Shown here piece by piece: positions 6,702 to 14,620 of a DNA stretch of 34,260 bases. A program made the position numbers and the translations under genes. The notes beneath the pieces are model-generated. The model was given only the letters and a program-made list of their open reading frames with translations. It ran no database searches and was not told the origin of the DNA. Source of the DNA: Levilactobacillus fuyuanensis (lineage in GTDB: Bacteria > Bacillota > Bacilli > Lactobacillales > Lactobacillaceae); NCBI RefSeq assembly GCF_003946395.1, contig NZ_RHNZ01000025.1, forward strand, positions 1 through 34,260, written 5' to 3'. Within the stretch, counting starts at the first letter, position 1; each line of letters starts with the position of its first letter.

Positions 6702-7955
6702 TTATAGTGTTGCTAAACCCTTAGCTAATATATTTTTAGCCGCGTTATGATCACGTACATGAAACGTGCCACAACTAGGACAAGTCCATTTGCGATCAGC
6801 CAACGTTAACTTATTCCTACCAGTCATGACGTACCCACAATGACTACAAGTTTGCGTTGTATTTCGGGGATTGACAGTCAAAAATATTCGATCATACAGA
6901 TCCGCCTTATAGGACAGCATAGACAATAATGTTCGCCAGCCGACATCCGAGATGCTCATTGCCAAAGCATGGTTCCGTAACATGTTTTTACCCCGCAGTT
7001 CTTCAGCTACGACTAAATCGTGGTTTTTGATCAAGGCCGTAGAGACGTGATGCAGGAAGTTCTTGCGTTGGTTAGCAACTTTAAGCTGTAATTTAGCCAC
7101 TAGTAATCGTTGTTTTTGATAGTTCTTGGATTCTGATAAGCATCGTTGGTTCTTTTTAGCTCGTCTGGCTCGCCGTGACAGTTTCCGTTGGGCTTTAGCC
7201 AGCTTTCCCTTAATCATCCGATAGTACCGTGGATTCGCAACCATCTTTCCATTGGAGTCCGTCAGAAAATTATCAAGATTCAAATCGATGCCGACTTTAG
7301 ATTCAATAACTGGTTGCTTAGAAACGAAGGGATGCTCCGACCCCATCTGCAGGGACACAAAATAATGACCCACGGCATCCATTGAGACTGTTGTCGTACC
7401 AACTCTGACATCATCGACACGTGATAAAAGTTTTGATGGAAATCCCTTGAAACGGAGCCGTCCCAGCTTTGGTAGCCATAAGTGGTGGGGATCAGTTAAC
7501 CTAACACTCCCATTGTTCATCGCTGGTGTCATCACCTTAACACCATAGAGACAAGACGTTTGATAAGTCTGAGTATAACCACGCTTATGAAATTTAGGCG
7601 TCCCCGCCTGATGGACCTGGTGGAATAGTTTCCAGGCAGTCTTGTAATTCTTAATGGCATTAGCTTTCATCAGACTGTCAAAATCCGGATGATTTAACCA
7701 ACCATGAATATTGGAGATAGCAGTTGATGGCTTCTTTAGACGTTCAGCCAGATCGGCGATTCGATCCAAAACAAGCGTAATTGGGATCTTCACTTGCTTT
7801 AGCCAGAACAGGTCATTATTCATGCCGTTCATCTGATTATAAATAAACCGACTGGCGTCACTGTTACGCCTAATCAACCGTTTTTGTTCGGTTGAAGGAA
7901 AAACTCTAACCTTAACCCCATAATGATAAGGCAATTGGGCCATTGTCTTCGCCAT
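6702..7955 (-). CDS. tnpB: TnpB, RNA-guided endonuclease of the IS605-type element
   Basis: Protein of 417 residues. The RuvC-like nuclease residues are present: Asp224 in VGIDLNL, Glu318 in VVAEEL and Asp402 in VRDHNAAKNIL. The zinc finger is C370-x2-C373 and C392-x2-C395. A basic stretch (about 249-270) and a long helix precede the second catalytic motif, as in other TnpB proteins. The start ATG has AGGAGG eight bases upstream. It is clearly a different TnpB lineage from the one at 3677-4897 (little identity outside the motifs), although the two elements share left-end structure. Confidence 0.92.
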   Translation of the reverse strand: MAKTMAQLPYHYGVKVRVFPSTEQKRLIRRNSDASRFIYNQMNGMNNDLFWLKQVKIPITLVLDRIADLAERLKKPSTAISNIHGWLNHPDFDSLMKANAIKNYKTAWKLFHQVHQAGTPKFHKRGYTQTYQTSCLYGVKVMTPAMNNGSVRLTDPHHLWLPKLGRLRFKGFPSKLLSRVDDVRVGTTTVSMDAVGHYFVSLQMGSEHPFVSKQPVIESKVGIDLNLDNFLTDSNGKMVANPRYYRMIKGKLAKAQRKLSRRARRAKKNQRCLSESKNYQKQRLLVAKLQLKVANQRKNFLHHVSTALIKNHDLVVAEELRGKNMLRNHALAMSISDVGWRTLLSMLSYKADLYDRIFLTVNPRNTTQTCSHCGYVMTGRNKLTLADRKWTCPSCGTFHVRDHNAAKNILAKGLATL

Positions 7956-8050
7956 AAGTTGCCACCTCCTCTTGCTTGATGGTAGTATATCATATGAGTA
8001 TACTGTATCTATAAGAGAAGGGCTTATAATAATATTTATAGATATAACAT

Positions 8051-8470
8051 ATGAGCAAGGACATTGACGAATTAATTCACGAACGAGGTTATGTTTACAA
8101 TTTTCATTTTCACTTGGTCTGGGTCACTAAATGCCGGCATGAAGTATTTACAACGCCAAAGTTAGTCGCTGAAATGACCGACATTCTAATGAAAATAGCC
8201 CGACTGAATGAGGTGACTATTGAGCAAATGGAAGTAATGCCTGACCATATCCACTTACTGCTAAGCTTTAAGCCCAAGTATGCGCCAACCAATGTTGTCA
8301 AAGCCTTCAAGGGCGGTTTGGCTCGTTTATTCTTTGAATTACATCCCGAGATGAAGGCTCAGAAGTTCTGGGGCGGACATCTCTGGTCTCCAAGCTACTT
8401 CATGAGTACCCTTGGCGATATGAGCAAGGAAACTGTAGAAAACTACATCGCCAGTCAACGAAAGGGATAG
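8051..8470 (+). CDS. tnpA: IS200-type Y1 HUH transposase TnpA
   Basis: Single-strand transposase of 139 residues. The HUH motif is in VMPDHIHLLL (His66 and His68), and the catalytic Tyr is Tyr132 in ETVENYIASQ. It acts on single-stranded DNA, recognising the subterminal hairpins seen at both element ends. Length is within the family's usual range. The start ATG has no strong ribosome binding site, in keeping with the low expression usual for this family. It diverges from tnpB. No defects seen. Confidence 0.93.
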   Translation: MSKDIDELIHERGYVYNFHFHLVWVTKCRHEVFTTPKLVAEMTDILMKIARLNEVTIEQMEVMPDHIHLLLSFKPKYAPTNVVKAFKGGLARLFFELHPEMKAQKFWGGHLWSPSYFMSTLGDMSKETVENYIASQRKG

Positions 8471-8534
8471 CGGCATTCATCCCTTGTTTGAAAGCAAGAG
8501 AATTCTGCCTAGCTTTCATTAAAGCGGCGTGCAA

Positions 8535-8568
8535 GGTCAGTGTAAAAGCATCGGCTTTTGCTATGACC
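8535..8568. repeat. Hairpin next to the IS left end
   Basis: GGTCA...AAAAGC / GCTTTT...TGACC forms an interrupted hairpin with a tetraloop ATCG. It lies between the IS605-type element and the rplS terminator. It could be an old terminator remnant; role unknown. Confidence 0.35.
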
Positions 8569-8620
8569 CTAATAAATACTAGTGAGCAACACCAAACACA
8601 TTTGCTCTCTTTTCAGCGCA

Positions 8621-8656
8621 AAAAAAATACCAACCACCGAAGTGATTGGTATCTTG
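8621..8656 (-). terminator. rplS operon terminator
   Basis: On the minus strand ATACCAATCAC, TTCG loop, GTGGTTGGTAT and then eight T. A strong intrinsic terminator just after the rplS stop codon. Confidence 0.92.
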
Positions 8657-8664
8657 AGTTGTTA

Positions 8665-9021
8665 CTAGTTGCGACGGCGTTCTGGGATCCGCGCTGCCTT
8701 ACCGTTAAGTTCACGGAGGTAGTACAGCTTAGCACGACGTACACGACCTTGACGAATAACGTCAATCTTAGCAACACGTGGGGAGTGTAATGGGAAGATC
8801 CGTTCTACACCGACACCGTTACTGATCTTACGTACAGTGTAAGTTGCTTGGATGCCAGCACCCTTACGCTTGATTACGACACCTTCGAACAATTGGATAC
8901 GTTCGCGGGTACCTTCAACGATACGGGCGTGAATACGCACAGTATCTCCGGCACGGAAGTCTGGAACATCGTCCCGTAATTGTTCTTGGTTGATCTTTGC
9001 AATTAAATTATTTTGGCGCAT
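8665..9021 (-). CDS. rplS: 50S ribosomal protein L19
   Basis: Full-length L19 (118 residues; family about 115). Recognisable blocks are [53 protein letters not shown] and the C-terminal [16 protein letters not shown]19 sits at the interface of the 30S and 50S subunits. It is the last gene of the rpsP-khpA-rimM-trmD-rplS cluster, separated from trmD by 111 nt containing a leader hairpin, and closed by a strong terminator. The ribosome binding site is AAAGGA ten bases before the ATG. Confidence 0.97.
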   Translation of the reverse strand: MRQNNLIAKINQEQLRDDVPDFRAGDTVRIHARIVEGTRERIQLFEGVVIKRKGAGIQATYTVRKISNGVGVERIFPLHSPRVAKIDVIRQGRVRRAKLYYLRELNGKAARIPERRRN

Positions 9022-9040
9022 ATCAATTCTATCCTTTCGC

Positions 9041-9075
9041 CAACATTCATCCTCAGTTTCGACAGCGGAATGTTG
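9041..9075 (-). promoter_or_regulatory. Ribosomal protein L19 leader hairpin
   Basis: On the minus strand AACATTC (9068-9074) and GAATGTT (9042-9048) close a stem-loop around CGCTGTCGAAACTGAGGAT, about 20 nt before the rplS start. Short leader hairpins before rplS are known as L19 leaders in Firmicutes and are thought to be bound by L19 for feedback control. A -10-like TATGAT lies upstream (about 9095), so rplS may also have its own promoter. Assigned from location and shape. Confidence 0.55.
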
Positions 9076-9132
9076 TTTCTGTGGCTAAACAGCCAAAAGT
9101 AAGTGTATCATATCTCGAAATGCCTGTAAAGG

Positions 9133-9912
9133 TTATTTTCTTGACTCCTGCTCAGCAGCCTGACGTTCTTCCTCTTCGATCCGCACGTCGGCCAGCAGAT
9201 GCTTCTGCTCCTTGGTCAACTTGCTGTGGTCGATGAGGTCGGGACGCCGCGTGTAAGTCCGCCGTAACGCCTCTTTTTGCCGCCACTCGTCAATCTTACC
9301 ATGGTTCCCACTGATCAAGACATCGGGCACCTTCATGCCACGGAAATCAGCTGGCCGCGTGTATTGCGGGTATTCCAGCAGTCCTGAAGAGAAGGAATCC
9401 CCAGGCGCAGACTCCTCGTTGCCAAGTACGCCGGGCAACAGCCGCACCGTGGCATCGATCATCACCATAGAGGCCAATTCTCCTCCCGTCAGCACGAAAT
9501 CCCCCAGAGAGACCTCATCCGTCACGAGTGAGCGAATACGCTCGTCATAGCCCTCGTAATGGCCACACAGGAAGGTTAAATGTTCTTCATGGGCAAACTC
9601 TTCGGCGACGTGTTGATTGAATGTCACGCCAGCTGGATCCATCAGAATCACTCGGCCCTTTGGCAAGCCCTCGGCCGCCGCCTGCTCTTCCGTAGCCTTA
9701 ACGGCATCGAAGATTGGTTGTGGTTGGAGTAACATCCCGGCACCCCCACCAAAGGGGTAGTCGTCAACGTTACCGTGCTTGTTGGTCGAGTAATCTCGGA
9801 AATTGGTGACCGGCATGGTCAGATGACCATTTTCAATCGCCTTTCCCACGATGGAGTCGTGCATTGGCCCGGAAAACATATCCGGAAATAGACTTAACAC
9901 ATCGATTCGCAT
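9133..9912 (-). CDS. trmD: tRNA (guanine-N1)-methyltransferase (m1G37)
   Basis: TrmD methylates G37 next to the anticodon, using S-adenosylmethionine, and prevents +1 frameshifting. The SPOUT trefoil-knot motifs are clear: [13 protein letters not shown] at the N-terminus, FGGGAGM at 55-60, [11 protein letters not shown] at 115-125 and GDFVLTGGE at 137-145, then [11 protein letters not shown]. Length is 259 residues, with a charged [14 protein letters not shown] tail slightly longer than many homologues. Its ATG overlaps the rimM stop as TAATG, so the two are translationally coupled. Confidence 0.97.
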   Translation of the reverse strand: MRIDVLSLFPDMFSGPMHDSIVGKAIENGHLTMPVTNFRDYSTNKHGNVDDYPFGGGAGMLLQPQPIFDAVKATEEQAAAEGLPKGRVILMDPAGVTFNQHVAEEFAHEEHLTFLCGHYEGYDERIRSLVTDEVSLGDFVLTGGELASMVMIDATVRLLPGVLGNEESAPGDSFSSGLLEYPQYTRPADFRGMKVPDVLISGNHGKIDEWRQKEALRRTYTRRPDLIDHSKLTKEQKHLLADVRIEEEERQAAEQESRK

Positions 9913-10430
9913 TACTCGAGTCCCTCCATTAATTCAACCGTGACTTGGTGTTGCTCCAAGTCGATGGTCTTAATCACTTGGTCGATCTTCGGCAACAGCA
10001 GGTCGTCTTTGCCAGGACGATCAACGACCCAAACGTCATTGGCACCGGGTGACAGAATTTCTTTGATTGTCCCCAGTTTTTCGCCATCGACCGTGACGAC
10101 ATCCAAACCCACGATTTGGTGGTAGTAGTATTCGCCGGGTTGTAACTTATCGTGTTGTAATTGGTCATCCGTCACCTTCAACGTGCTTTGCTTATAGATC
10201 TCAACATCGTTGATTGACGGCTTGCCCTCGAAGCTTAATAAGTAAAAGTTCTTGTGGGGCCGTTCGGAAGCAATCGTCAACTTAACGGGCTTGGACTGGC
10301 CCTTCTGAAAAGCGTAGAGGGTTGACCCCACCGCGAAACGATTCTCAGGAAAATCGGTGATCGCCATAACGCGGACCTCACCCTTGATACCATGCGTGTT
10401 CACGATGGTCCCGACTGTGTAATATGCCAT
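9912..10430 (-). CDS. rimM: Ribosome maturation factor RimM
   Basis: Protein of 172 residues with the N-terminal RimM barrel ([19 protein letters not shown]) and the C-terminal PRC barrel ([14 protein letters not shown]...GANDVWVV...LLPKI). It binds S19 and helps 30S head assembly. The ribosome binding site is GGGAGG before the ATG. Instead of following khpA (or ylqD) closely, it is preceded by about 670 nt without a gene that carries two copies of a structured repeat; one copy is in the sense orientation and ends 80 nt before this start codon. Confidence 0.96.
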   Translation of the reverse strand: MAYYTVGTIVNTHGIKGEVRVMAITDFPENRFAVGSTLYAFQKGQSKPVKLTIASERPHKNFYLLSFEGKPSINDVEIYKQSTLKVTDDQLQHDKLQPGEYYYHQIVGLDVVTVDGEKLGTIKEILSPGANDVWVVDRPGKDDLLLPKIDQVIKTIDLEQHQVTVELMEGLE

Positions 10431-10510
10431 CTAATTGGCCTCCCTATTTTTTAAAATGATTATTTTATATTTTTAAATCAGTCGTTTGGTTATTTCAATT
10501 CGCCTTACCA

Positions 10511-10670
10511 GGCGGTGAAAATAAACCGGGACGCGGTGGGCGGACGTTCCGAGCCACAGAGCGGTCTCGAAACTTGCTTTGAACCTCTGAGAACCGAGTT
10601 TCAAAGTCACCAATTCTCTAAGCGACAAGTCGCTAAGAGAATTCCCACGGCTGAGTTTATTTTCACCGCC
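10511..10670 (-). ncRNA. Cloverleaf-like structured element, copy 4 (divergent member)
   Basis: Read on the minus strand. The outer stem is GGCGGTGAAAATAAAC pairing with its exact complement (10655-10670 with 10511-10526). Inside are hairpin P2 (10612-10643, 14 of 15 pairs), stem CTTTGAA/TTCAAAG, and hairpin P3 TTTCGAG - loop ACCGCTCTGTGG - CTCGGAA (10547-10572). The P3 loop is identical to copy 3 and the stem differs but still pairs. AGCCGTGG before P2 is also shared with copies 1 and 2. It ends 80 nt upstream of rimM, in sense orientation. No known family recognised. Confidence 0.6.
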
Positions 10671-10854
10671 CTCACGGCTGACATTGATTCAACCAAGTTT
10701 AACTGTTTATTCAATTAGAAATTGTTTTCACGTAATGATCACCATGACCGATCACAATAAAGTTGCGGATTACTGCAATGGTATTTTACCACTATCAGCG
10801 ACGTTTCCCACCGGTTTATGTCCAAACTAATCGTCGCATTAACACGACTATCTT

Positions 10855-11036
10855 AGCCGAAGGAGGCCAGAGATGGCGCCAGCCGTGGCGGTGGTGTTGG
10901 CTGATGTTTTTCAGCCAGCACCACGGGACGTATTTGAAGACGTGTGATTTTCTCGGCTTCAAATCGAGCCGAAAGACCGCTCTATGGCTCTCGGCGGTCC
11001 CCACAGCAGGCAGAATCTCTGGCAGCCGCAGGCGAA
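10855..11036 (+). ncRNA. Cloverleaf-like structured element, copy 1
   Basis: Closing stem P1 is GCCAGAGAT (10866-10874) with ATCTCTGGC (11015-11023). Hairpin P2 is GTGGTGTTGGCTGA/TCAGCCAGCACCAC. P4 is ATTTGAAG/CTTCAAAT. P3 is CCGAAAG - loop ACCGCTCTATGG - CTCTCGG (10969-10994). It is flanked by AGCCGAAGGAGG on the left and CAGCCGCAGGCG on the right, both shared with copies 2 and 3. It is antisense to the surrounding rpsP-rimM genes and its 3' end lies 61 nt from the khpA stop. It may be an RNA, or a DNA-level repeat with RNA-like folding. Confidence 0.65.
10873..10947 (+). CDS. Possible 24-residue peptide inside cloverleaf copy 1
   Basis: AAGGAGG is followed six bases later by ATG; the frame begins MAPAVAVVLADV and ends in TGA at 10945-10947. 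Copy 2 has the same arrangement with a 25-residue frame beginning MEPAVVMTLADV and ending at the matching TGA, while copy 3 has GTG then an immediate stop. The conserved frame may be a side effect of conserved structure. Low confidence as a real gene. Confidence 0.25.
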   Translation: MAPAVAVVLADVFQPAPRDVFEDV

Positions 11037-11097
11037 CAGCTCGCTTAATGTGACGCTTAGTTTGGGGTACAAAAAAACTCGAGGAAACGTTGCCGCC

Positions 11098-11358
11098 TCA
11101 CTCGAGAGTCTTTGCCGGGCGGTCATCAATGATGAGTCGTACCCGTTTATTGCCTTGAACGCGAACGCTATAGACGATTGTACGAATCGCCTGCGCCACG
11201 CGGCCTTGTTTACCGATCACCCGACCGATATCGTCCGGATGAACGGTTAACCGATATTCGTAGAACCGGTCCGTCTCCTGAGGTGTTACCACCAAAGCTT
11301 CGGGATGTTCCACGAGTGGGCTAACAATTGCTAGAATTAATGCCTTAAAATCGGTCAT
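11098..11358 (-). CDS. khpA: KH domain RNA-binding protein KhpA (YlqC)
   Basis: Small 86-residue protein made of one KH domain, with the RNA-binding loop GRVIGKQGRVAQAIRT (GxxG at 49-52). KhpA pairs with KhpB (Jag) in Firmicutes and affects cell elongation and division through RNA binding. It follows rpsP by nine bases, the standard order. The ribosome binding site is weak, so it probably relies on coupling to rpsP. In Bacillus the next genes would be ylqD and rimM; here the gap is filled by repeats. Confidence 0.93.
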   Translation of the reverse strand: MTDFKALILAIVSPLVEHPEALVVTPQETDRFYEYRLTVHPDDIGRVIGKQGRVAQAIRTIVYSVRVQGNKRVRLIIDDRPAKTLE

Positions 11359-11367
11359 GGCTAATCA

Positions 11368-11643
11368 CTACTTTTTAGTGTATTTAGCTTCGTGGTATTG
11401 CTTCATGATACCAGCGTTGGAGAGTAAAGTCTTAACCGTATCTGAAGGTTGAGCACCATTGTTCAACCAGTTCATGATAGATTCTTCCTTCAACGTAATT
11501 GAAGCAGGTTGGGTAACTGGATTGTACGTTCCAACTTGTTCGATGAAACGACCATCACGAGGACTCCGTGAGTCGGCAACCACAATCCGGTAGAATGGGC
11601 GCTTCTTAGAACCCATCCGCTTTAAACGAATCTTAACTGACAT
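11368..11643 (-). CDS. rpsP: 30S ribosomal protein S16
   Basis: Full-length S16 of 91 residues: [35 protein letters not shown] at the N-terminus, then a conserved [16 protein letters not shown]. It takes part in 30S assembly. The ribosome binding site is AGGAGG and a good sigma-A promoter lies upstream (11678-11706), so rpsP is the first gene of the khpA, rimM, trmD cluster. Confidence 0.97.
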   Translation of the reverse strand: MSVKIRLKRMGSKKRPFYRIVVADSRSPRDGRFIEQVGTYNPVTQPASITLKEESIMNWLNNGAQPSDTVKTLLSNAGIMKQYHEAKYTKK

Positions 11644-11677
11644 GTAGACACCTCCTGTATTTCTTTCAACGTGTAAT

Positions 11678-11706
11678 AATATACCAGTTTATGGATATGA
11701 TGTAAA
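11678..11706 (-). promoter_or_regulatory. Sigma-A promoter of rpsP
   Basis: TTTACA (11701-11706) and TATATT (11678-11683), read on the minus strand, with a 17-bp spacer. Transcription would start about 30 nt upstream of the rpsP start codon. Confidence 0.8.
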
Positions 11707-11730
11707 GGGTTTTTTCTTTACACCTCGAAA

Positions 11731-12027
11731 TTAATCGAAAGGACGCTGTAACCAGGCCCGATCATTCGGGGTTAAATACTGTTGATTCGCGGCAATCCAC
11801 CGCTGAATGGCCCCGTAATCGTCGAAATCTAATTTTACCGAACTAACCCCCGCTGCCTGTAAATCCTTCGCAAATTGGAGGTCGGCCACGGTGATTGGCG
11901 CTTGGAACAACGGATTCTCCTGAGCCCGTGCGCCCCACTCATCGGCCAAGATGGCATGAGCGTTGCGATACGGTGCTGTTTGTCTAATCAACGACCGTAA
12001 CTCGGCCGCCGTTAACTGTTGGGTCAC
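11731..12027 (-). CDS. Unidentified 98-residue protein in the MoxR/VWA operon
   Basis: Not recognised. The sequence is soluble looking, without membrane segments, rich in Ala, Gln and acidic residues, and ends WLQRPFD. The frame is open to 12054, but the GTG at 12027 has AAGGAGG eight bases upstream and overlaps the VWA stop as GTGA, so it is the likely start. This coupling makes it the third gene of the AAA+/VWA operon and suggests a related function, for example an accessory or client-binding subunit. Confidence 0.65.
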   Translation of the reverse strand: MTQQLTAAELRSLIRQTAPYRNAHAILADEWGARAQENPLFQAPITVADLQFAKDLQAAGVSSVKLDFDDYGAIQRWIAANQQYLTPNDRAWLQRPFD

Positions 12028-13376
12028 GACTTTTCCCTCCTTATCGCCTGCCACTGCGGATCGGTCGTCAGACTCACCACAGTCCCGGGCGCCGACTCGA
12101 CCGAGAACGCCGCGATGGGACTCGTCAGCAACCAGATTACCGGTACCGGCAGTGTTGGCTGTAGATGTCGTTCCCCGTAACCGTCCGTCAAAATAATGAC
12201 GAGCTGGCCACTCGCCCCCTGAAGGAGTCGGGGCAAGGCATCGAAGACCGCCTGAAACCGGGTGCCACCCCCGCCCGTCCGTGTAAGCTGCTGAGGACGG
12301 CGCTGCAGGTCAAAGCGCTTGTTAGGGTCCATGACCGTATCAAACGGATAAACGGTCACCTGGGCGGGATAAACGGCCAATAACGCGGCCATCTGTCCCA
12401 GCAGGTAGCTAATTTCACGGTTACCCATCGATCCCGACTCGTCGACAAAGACTGAAACCTTCTGCCAGGTCGTCACAATCTGACCGGGCAATTCCATTCT
12501 GGCCGGTTGTCGACGGTTGAATCGGCCAAACGCCGGCTGACGTCCCGCTGGTACCTGCCCCAGTCCGCGTTTAAGCAAGGCCCGCCAATCCAGTGGATGC
12601 TCAGCAATCGTCGGCGTCAAAGCTGCCTGAACGGCCCCAGGGAGCGTTCCCCGCTGCTTGGCCGTCAAGGTATCCGCCGTGTGCTGGAAGAGTTGTTGAC
12701 GCCACTGCTCGCGATTTGCCGCGGCGGTGGCATCCGCATCTCCCCAAGTCGAATGGCCGTCTAAATCGGTCGGCTCAATTCCCTCGGTCGCGGTCAGGCG
12801 TGTCGCGTCGGTTCCAGGATGTGCCGGACCACCAGCCGGCTTGGGCTGTGACGAGGCGTGTTGCTTAGCTCGCCACTGGCGCAATTGCTGAAAATAAATG
12901 GCCGAGTCCTGCTGCCGCAAGACCGGTTGGCCAATCAACTGTTGGAGCTTTTGACTGGTAATCGCCTGTTTTGGTAAGTCAGTCAGGTAGTCGTTGACCG
13001 CGGCATCCGTCGCCCAACGCACCAGTCCAGCCTGCGCCGGTGTCTGTAACGCGGCGGCATACCGTTGGGGGTGTTGCCAGAGCAGGTGAAGGACCGTGTG
13101 ACGGAGCATCGTTACCCACTGGGCCCCGGTCCAATTCTGTTTGGCAATCGCCTCTGGATTCAACCGTAGCCGCCAATCCCTGGGCGTCGGCCGTAGCTCT
13201 AACGGCGCGCGCCCCTGACCGACCTCAAGTGTCAGCTGACTGAGCACGTGGCCGTAGAAGGGGTCCGTCTGCAACAGGGCCATGACCGCATTGCGATAAA
13301 GCTCTTGCGACCGCGGGCCCTGGTCGGCGGTCGATACCGTGCCTAACCGTTTCAAATCCTGCGTTAAACTGGTCAT
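12024..13376 (-). CDS. VWA-like (DUF2201-type) protein partnered with a MoxR ATPase
   Basis: Protein of 450 residues. The C-terminal third is a von Willebrand factor A-like domain with an intact MIDAS start DESGSMG (Asp312, Ser314, Ser316) and a later LTDGYGE. The N-terminal part resembles the DUF2201 metallopeptidase-like domain, which normally carries HExxH; here the segment is LRHTVLHLLWQH (His93, His97), with Thr in place of the Glu, so peptidase activity is doubtful. The middle (170-220) is low-complexity linker. It lies four bases downstream of the AAA+ gene. MoxR/VWA pairs act as chaperone-like machines in metal insertion or complex assembly; the client here is unknown. Confidence 0.75.
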   Translation of the reverse strand: MTSLTQDLKRLGTVSTADQGPRSQELYRNAVMALLQTDPFYGHVLSQLTLEVGQGRAPLELRPTPRDWRLRLNPEAIAKQNWTGAQWVTMLRHTVLHLLWQHPQRYAAALQTPAQAGLVRWATDAAVNDYLTDLPKQAITSQKLQQLIGQPVLRQQDSAIYFQQLRQWRAKQHASSQPKPAGGPAHPGTDATRLTATEGIEPTDLDGHSTWGDADATAAANREQWRQQLFQHTADTLTAKQRGTLPGAVQAALTPTIAEHPLDWRALLKRGLGQVPAGRQPAFGRFNRRQPARMELPGQIVTTWQKVSVFVDESGSMGNREISYLLGQMAALLAVYPAQVTVYPFDTVMDPNKRFDLQRRPQQLTRTGGGGTRFQAVFDALPRLLQGASGQLVIILTDGYGERHLQPTLPVPVIWLLTSPIAAFSVESAPGTVVSLTTDPQWQAIRREKS

Positions 13377-13379
13377 CGC

Positions 13380-14564
13380 CTACACCTCGATCTGACTACC
13401 ACGCCGGCCAATCGCCGTTAACTGCTGATACAGCTGCGCCACACCGGGCGTTGTCGCTGTCACAGCCGCAAATTGTTCCAAAAGCTTCGGTTCATCCGCC
13501 AGCTGCTGGGCAATCGCAAACTGACCATCAGCGGGACAGGCCGCCAGCAGTTCACTGAACCGCTGGGCCGTGCTCCCCGTTGTCAGGGGCCAGTCCGCGG
13601 GATTGGCAGCCAAACACAAGCGGAGAATCTGTTGTTGTTGTGCCGGCGCAAGACCCTTAAAGACGGTCACGGCATCCGCTGTCGTATACGCCTGGTCAAC
13701 GGTCAATCCCGGCCGTTGCTCCTGCACGTAACCGGCAAAGGCCGTGCCGACCGTCATCCCCAAGTTTCCTTGCATGATGGCCGCCACGACCGCCGTTTGA
13801 CTCAGGAGTCGTTGCTGTTCTAATTCGTGTAAGGCTTGTGAGACCCGTTCCCAGGCACGGGGTGTCGGTTGCAAGTCATCGTCCGCCGTAGCAGTGGTCG
13901 TCGCAACCATGTGCAGATCGGCGGGATTTTCCGCTAAATAAGCTGTGACCAGTGGGTGAATCCGTGGCTGGCCGTTAACCGTCTGCGTTGCCCAAGCCAA
14001 CCAGGTCGTGGCGTCCGCCGTTAAGACGAGGCGCGTCGTCCGATCGGCAATCGCCGCATCCCCGGGGGTTACGCCGTAATGGCTCTGCTCGAACCCGGCC
14101 ATGGTCGCATCGGGATTTTCCGCGAGGACCAGGTGGACCTGCTCCGGTAGCGTTAACGTATTAATCTGTCGTTGCAGCACGAGATTCATCAGCTCACTCT
14201 GAACTGCCTGTGTTCCCCGGTTAAACTCATCTAAGAACCAGATGATCTCCTGGTCCGGATGGGCTTCGGCGTAACGAATCATGGCAACCAGGGTGTGAGA
14301 ATAGCCAAACTGCACGTCGGCCAGTGACCCATACTTTTCGGTCTGGACAAAGGAATCGCTCGTCAGGGGTGGGACGGGAATCACCAGATCCCCCTTTTCA
14401 ACCAAGCTGACGACCGTCGTAAATAGCTTGGCGTGACGCTGACGGGCCAGGTCCGCGACTAACGCGGATTTCCCGATCCCGGCTTCACCCACGATGGTGG
14501 GCACGCTCCCACTCGCTAGGACGACGTTGGTTGCTTGTAAACACGCTTGATACGTTAAAGCCAC
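13380..14564 (-). CDS. MoxR-like AAA+ ATPase
   Basis: AAA+ ATPase of about 394 residues. Walker A is GEAGIGKSAL near residue 26, Walker B is IIWFLDEFNRG near residue 112, and the sensor region is LVLAENPD. The DEFNRG motif and the following QSELMNLVLQRQ are typical of MoxR-type ATPases. The frame is open to 14573, but that GTG is only one base from the AAGGGG ribosome binding site; the GTG at 14564, ten bases away, fits better. It is the first gene of a three-gene operon with the VWA protein and the 98-residue protein. It probably remodels a protein bound through the VWA partner. Confidence 0.82.
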   Translation of the reverse strand: MALTYQACLQATNVVLASGSVPTIVGEAGIGKSALVADLARQRHAKLFTTVVSLVEKGDLVIPVPPLTSDSFVQTEKYGSLADVQFGYSHTLVAMIRYAEAHPDQEIIWFLDEFNRGTQAVQSELMNLVLQRQINTLTLPEQVHLVLAENPDATMAGFEQSHYGVTPGDAAIADRTTRLVLTADATTWLAWATQTVNGQPRIHPLVTAYLAENPADLHMVATTTATADDDLQPTPRAWERVSQALHELEQQRLLSQTAVVAAIMQGNLGMTVGTAFAGYVQEQRPGLTVDQAYTTADAVTVFKGLAPAQQQQILRLCLAANPADWPLTTGSTAQRFSELLAACPADGQFAIAQQLADEPKLLEQFAAVTATTPGVAQLYQQLTAIGRRGSQIEV

Positions 14565-14593
14565 TACCTTCACACCCCTTCAGGTCACATTCT

Positions 14594-14620
14594 GTAAAAT
14601 AACGATTACCATTATTTTAC
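14594..14620 (-). terminator. Hairpin overlapping the ATPase stop codon
   Basis: GTAAAATAA (with the ATPase Lys-stop codons) and TTATTTTAC form a perfect 9-bp stem around a 9-nt loop. The 3' arm is U-rich on the minus strand but no long T-run follows. Probably a weak terminator between the P-type ATPase and the MoxR gene. Confidence 0.5.

Larger units (their letters stand above)
6545..8516. mobile_element. IS605-type element with divergent tnpA and tnpB
   Basis: Element of about 2.0 kb holding tnpB on the minus strand and tnpA on the plus strand, diverging from a 95-nt central region. The right end (behind tnpB) has hairpin CGTCCGTTT/AAACGGGCG at 6553-6572 followed by GGTTGAC. The left end (behind tnpA) reads on the minus strand AAAGCTAGGCAG, then a hairpin with a TTTCAA loop, then GATGAATGC (8473-8516). 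That layout is shared base for base in spacing with the element at 3546-5037. Both proteins look intact, so it may be active. End positions are accurate to a few bases. Confidence 0.85.
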
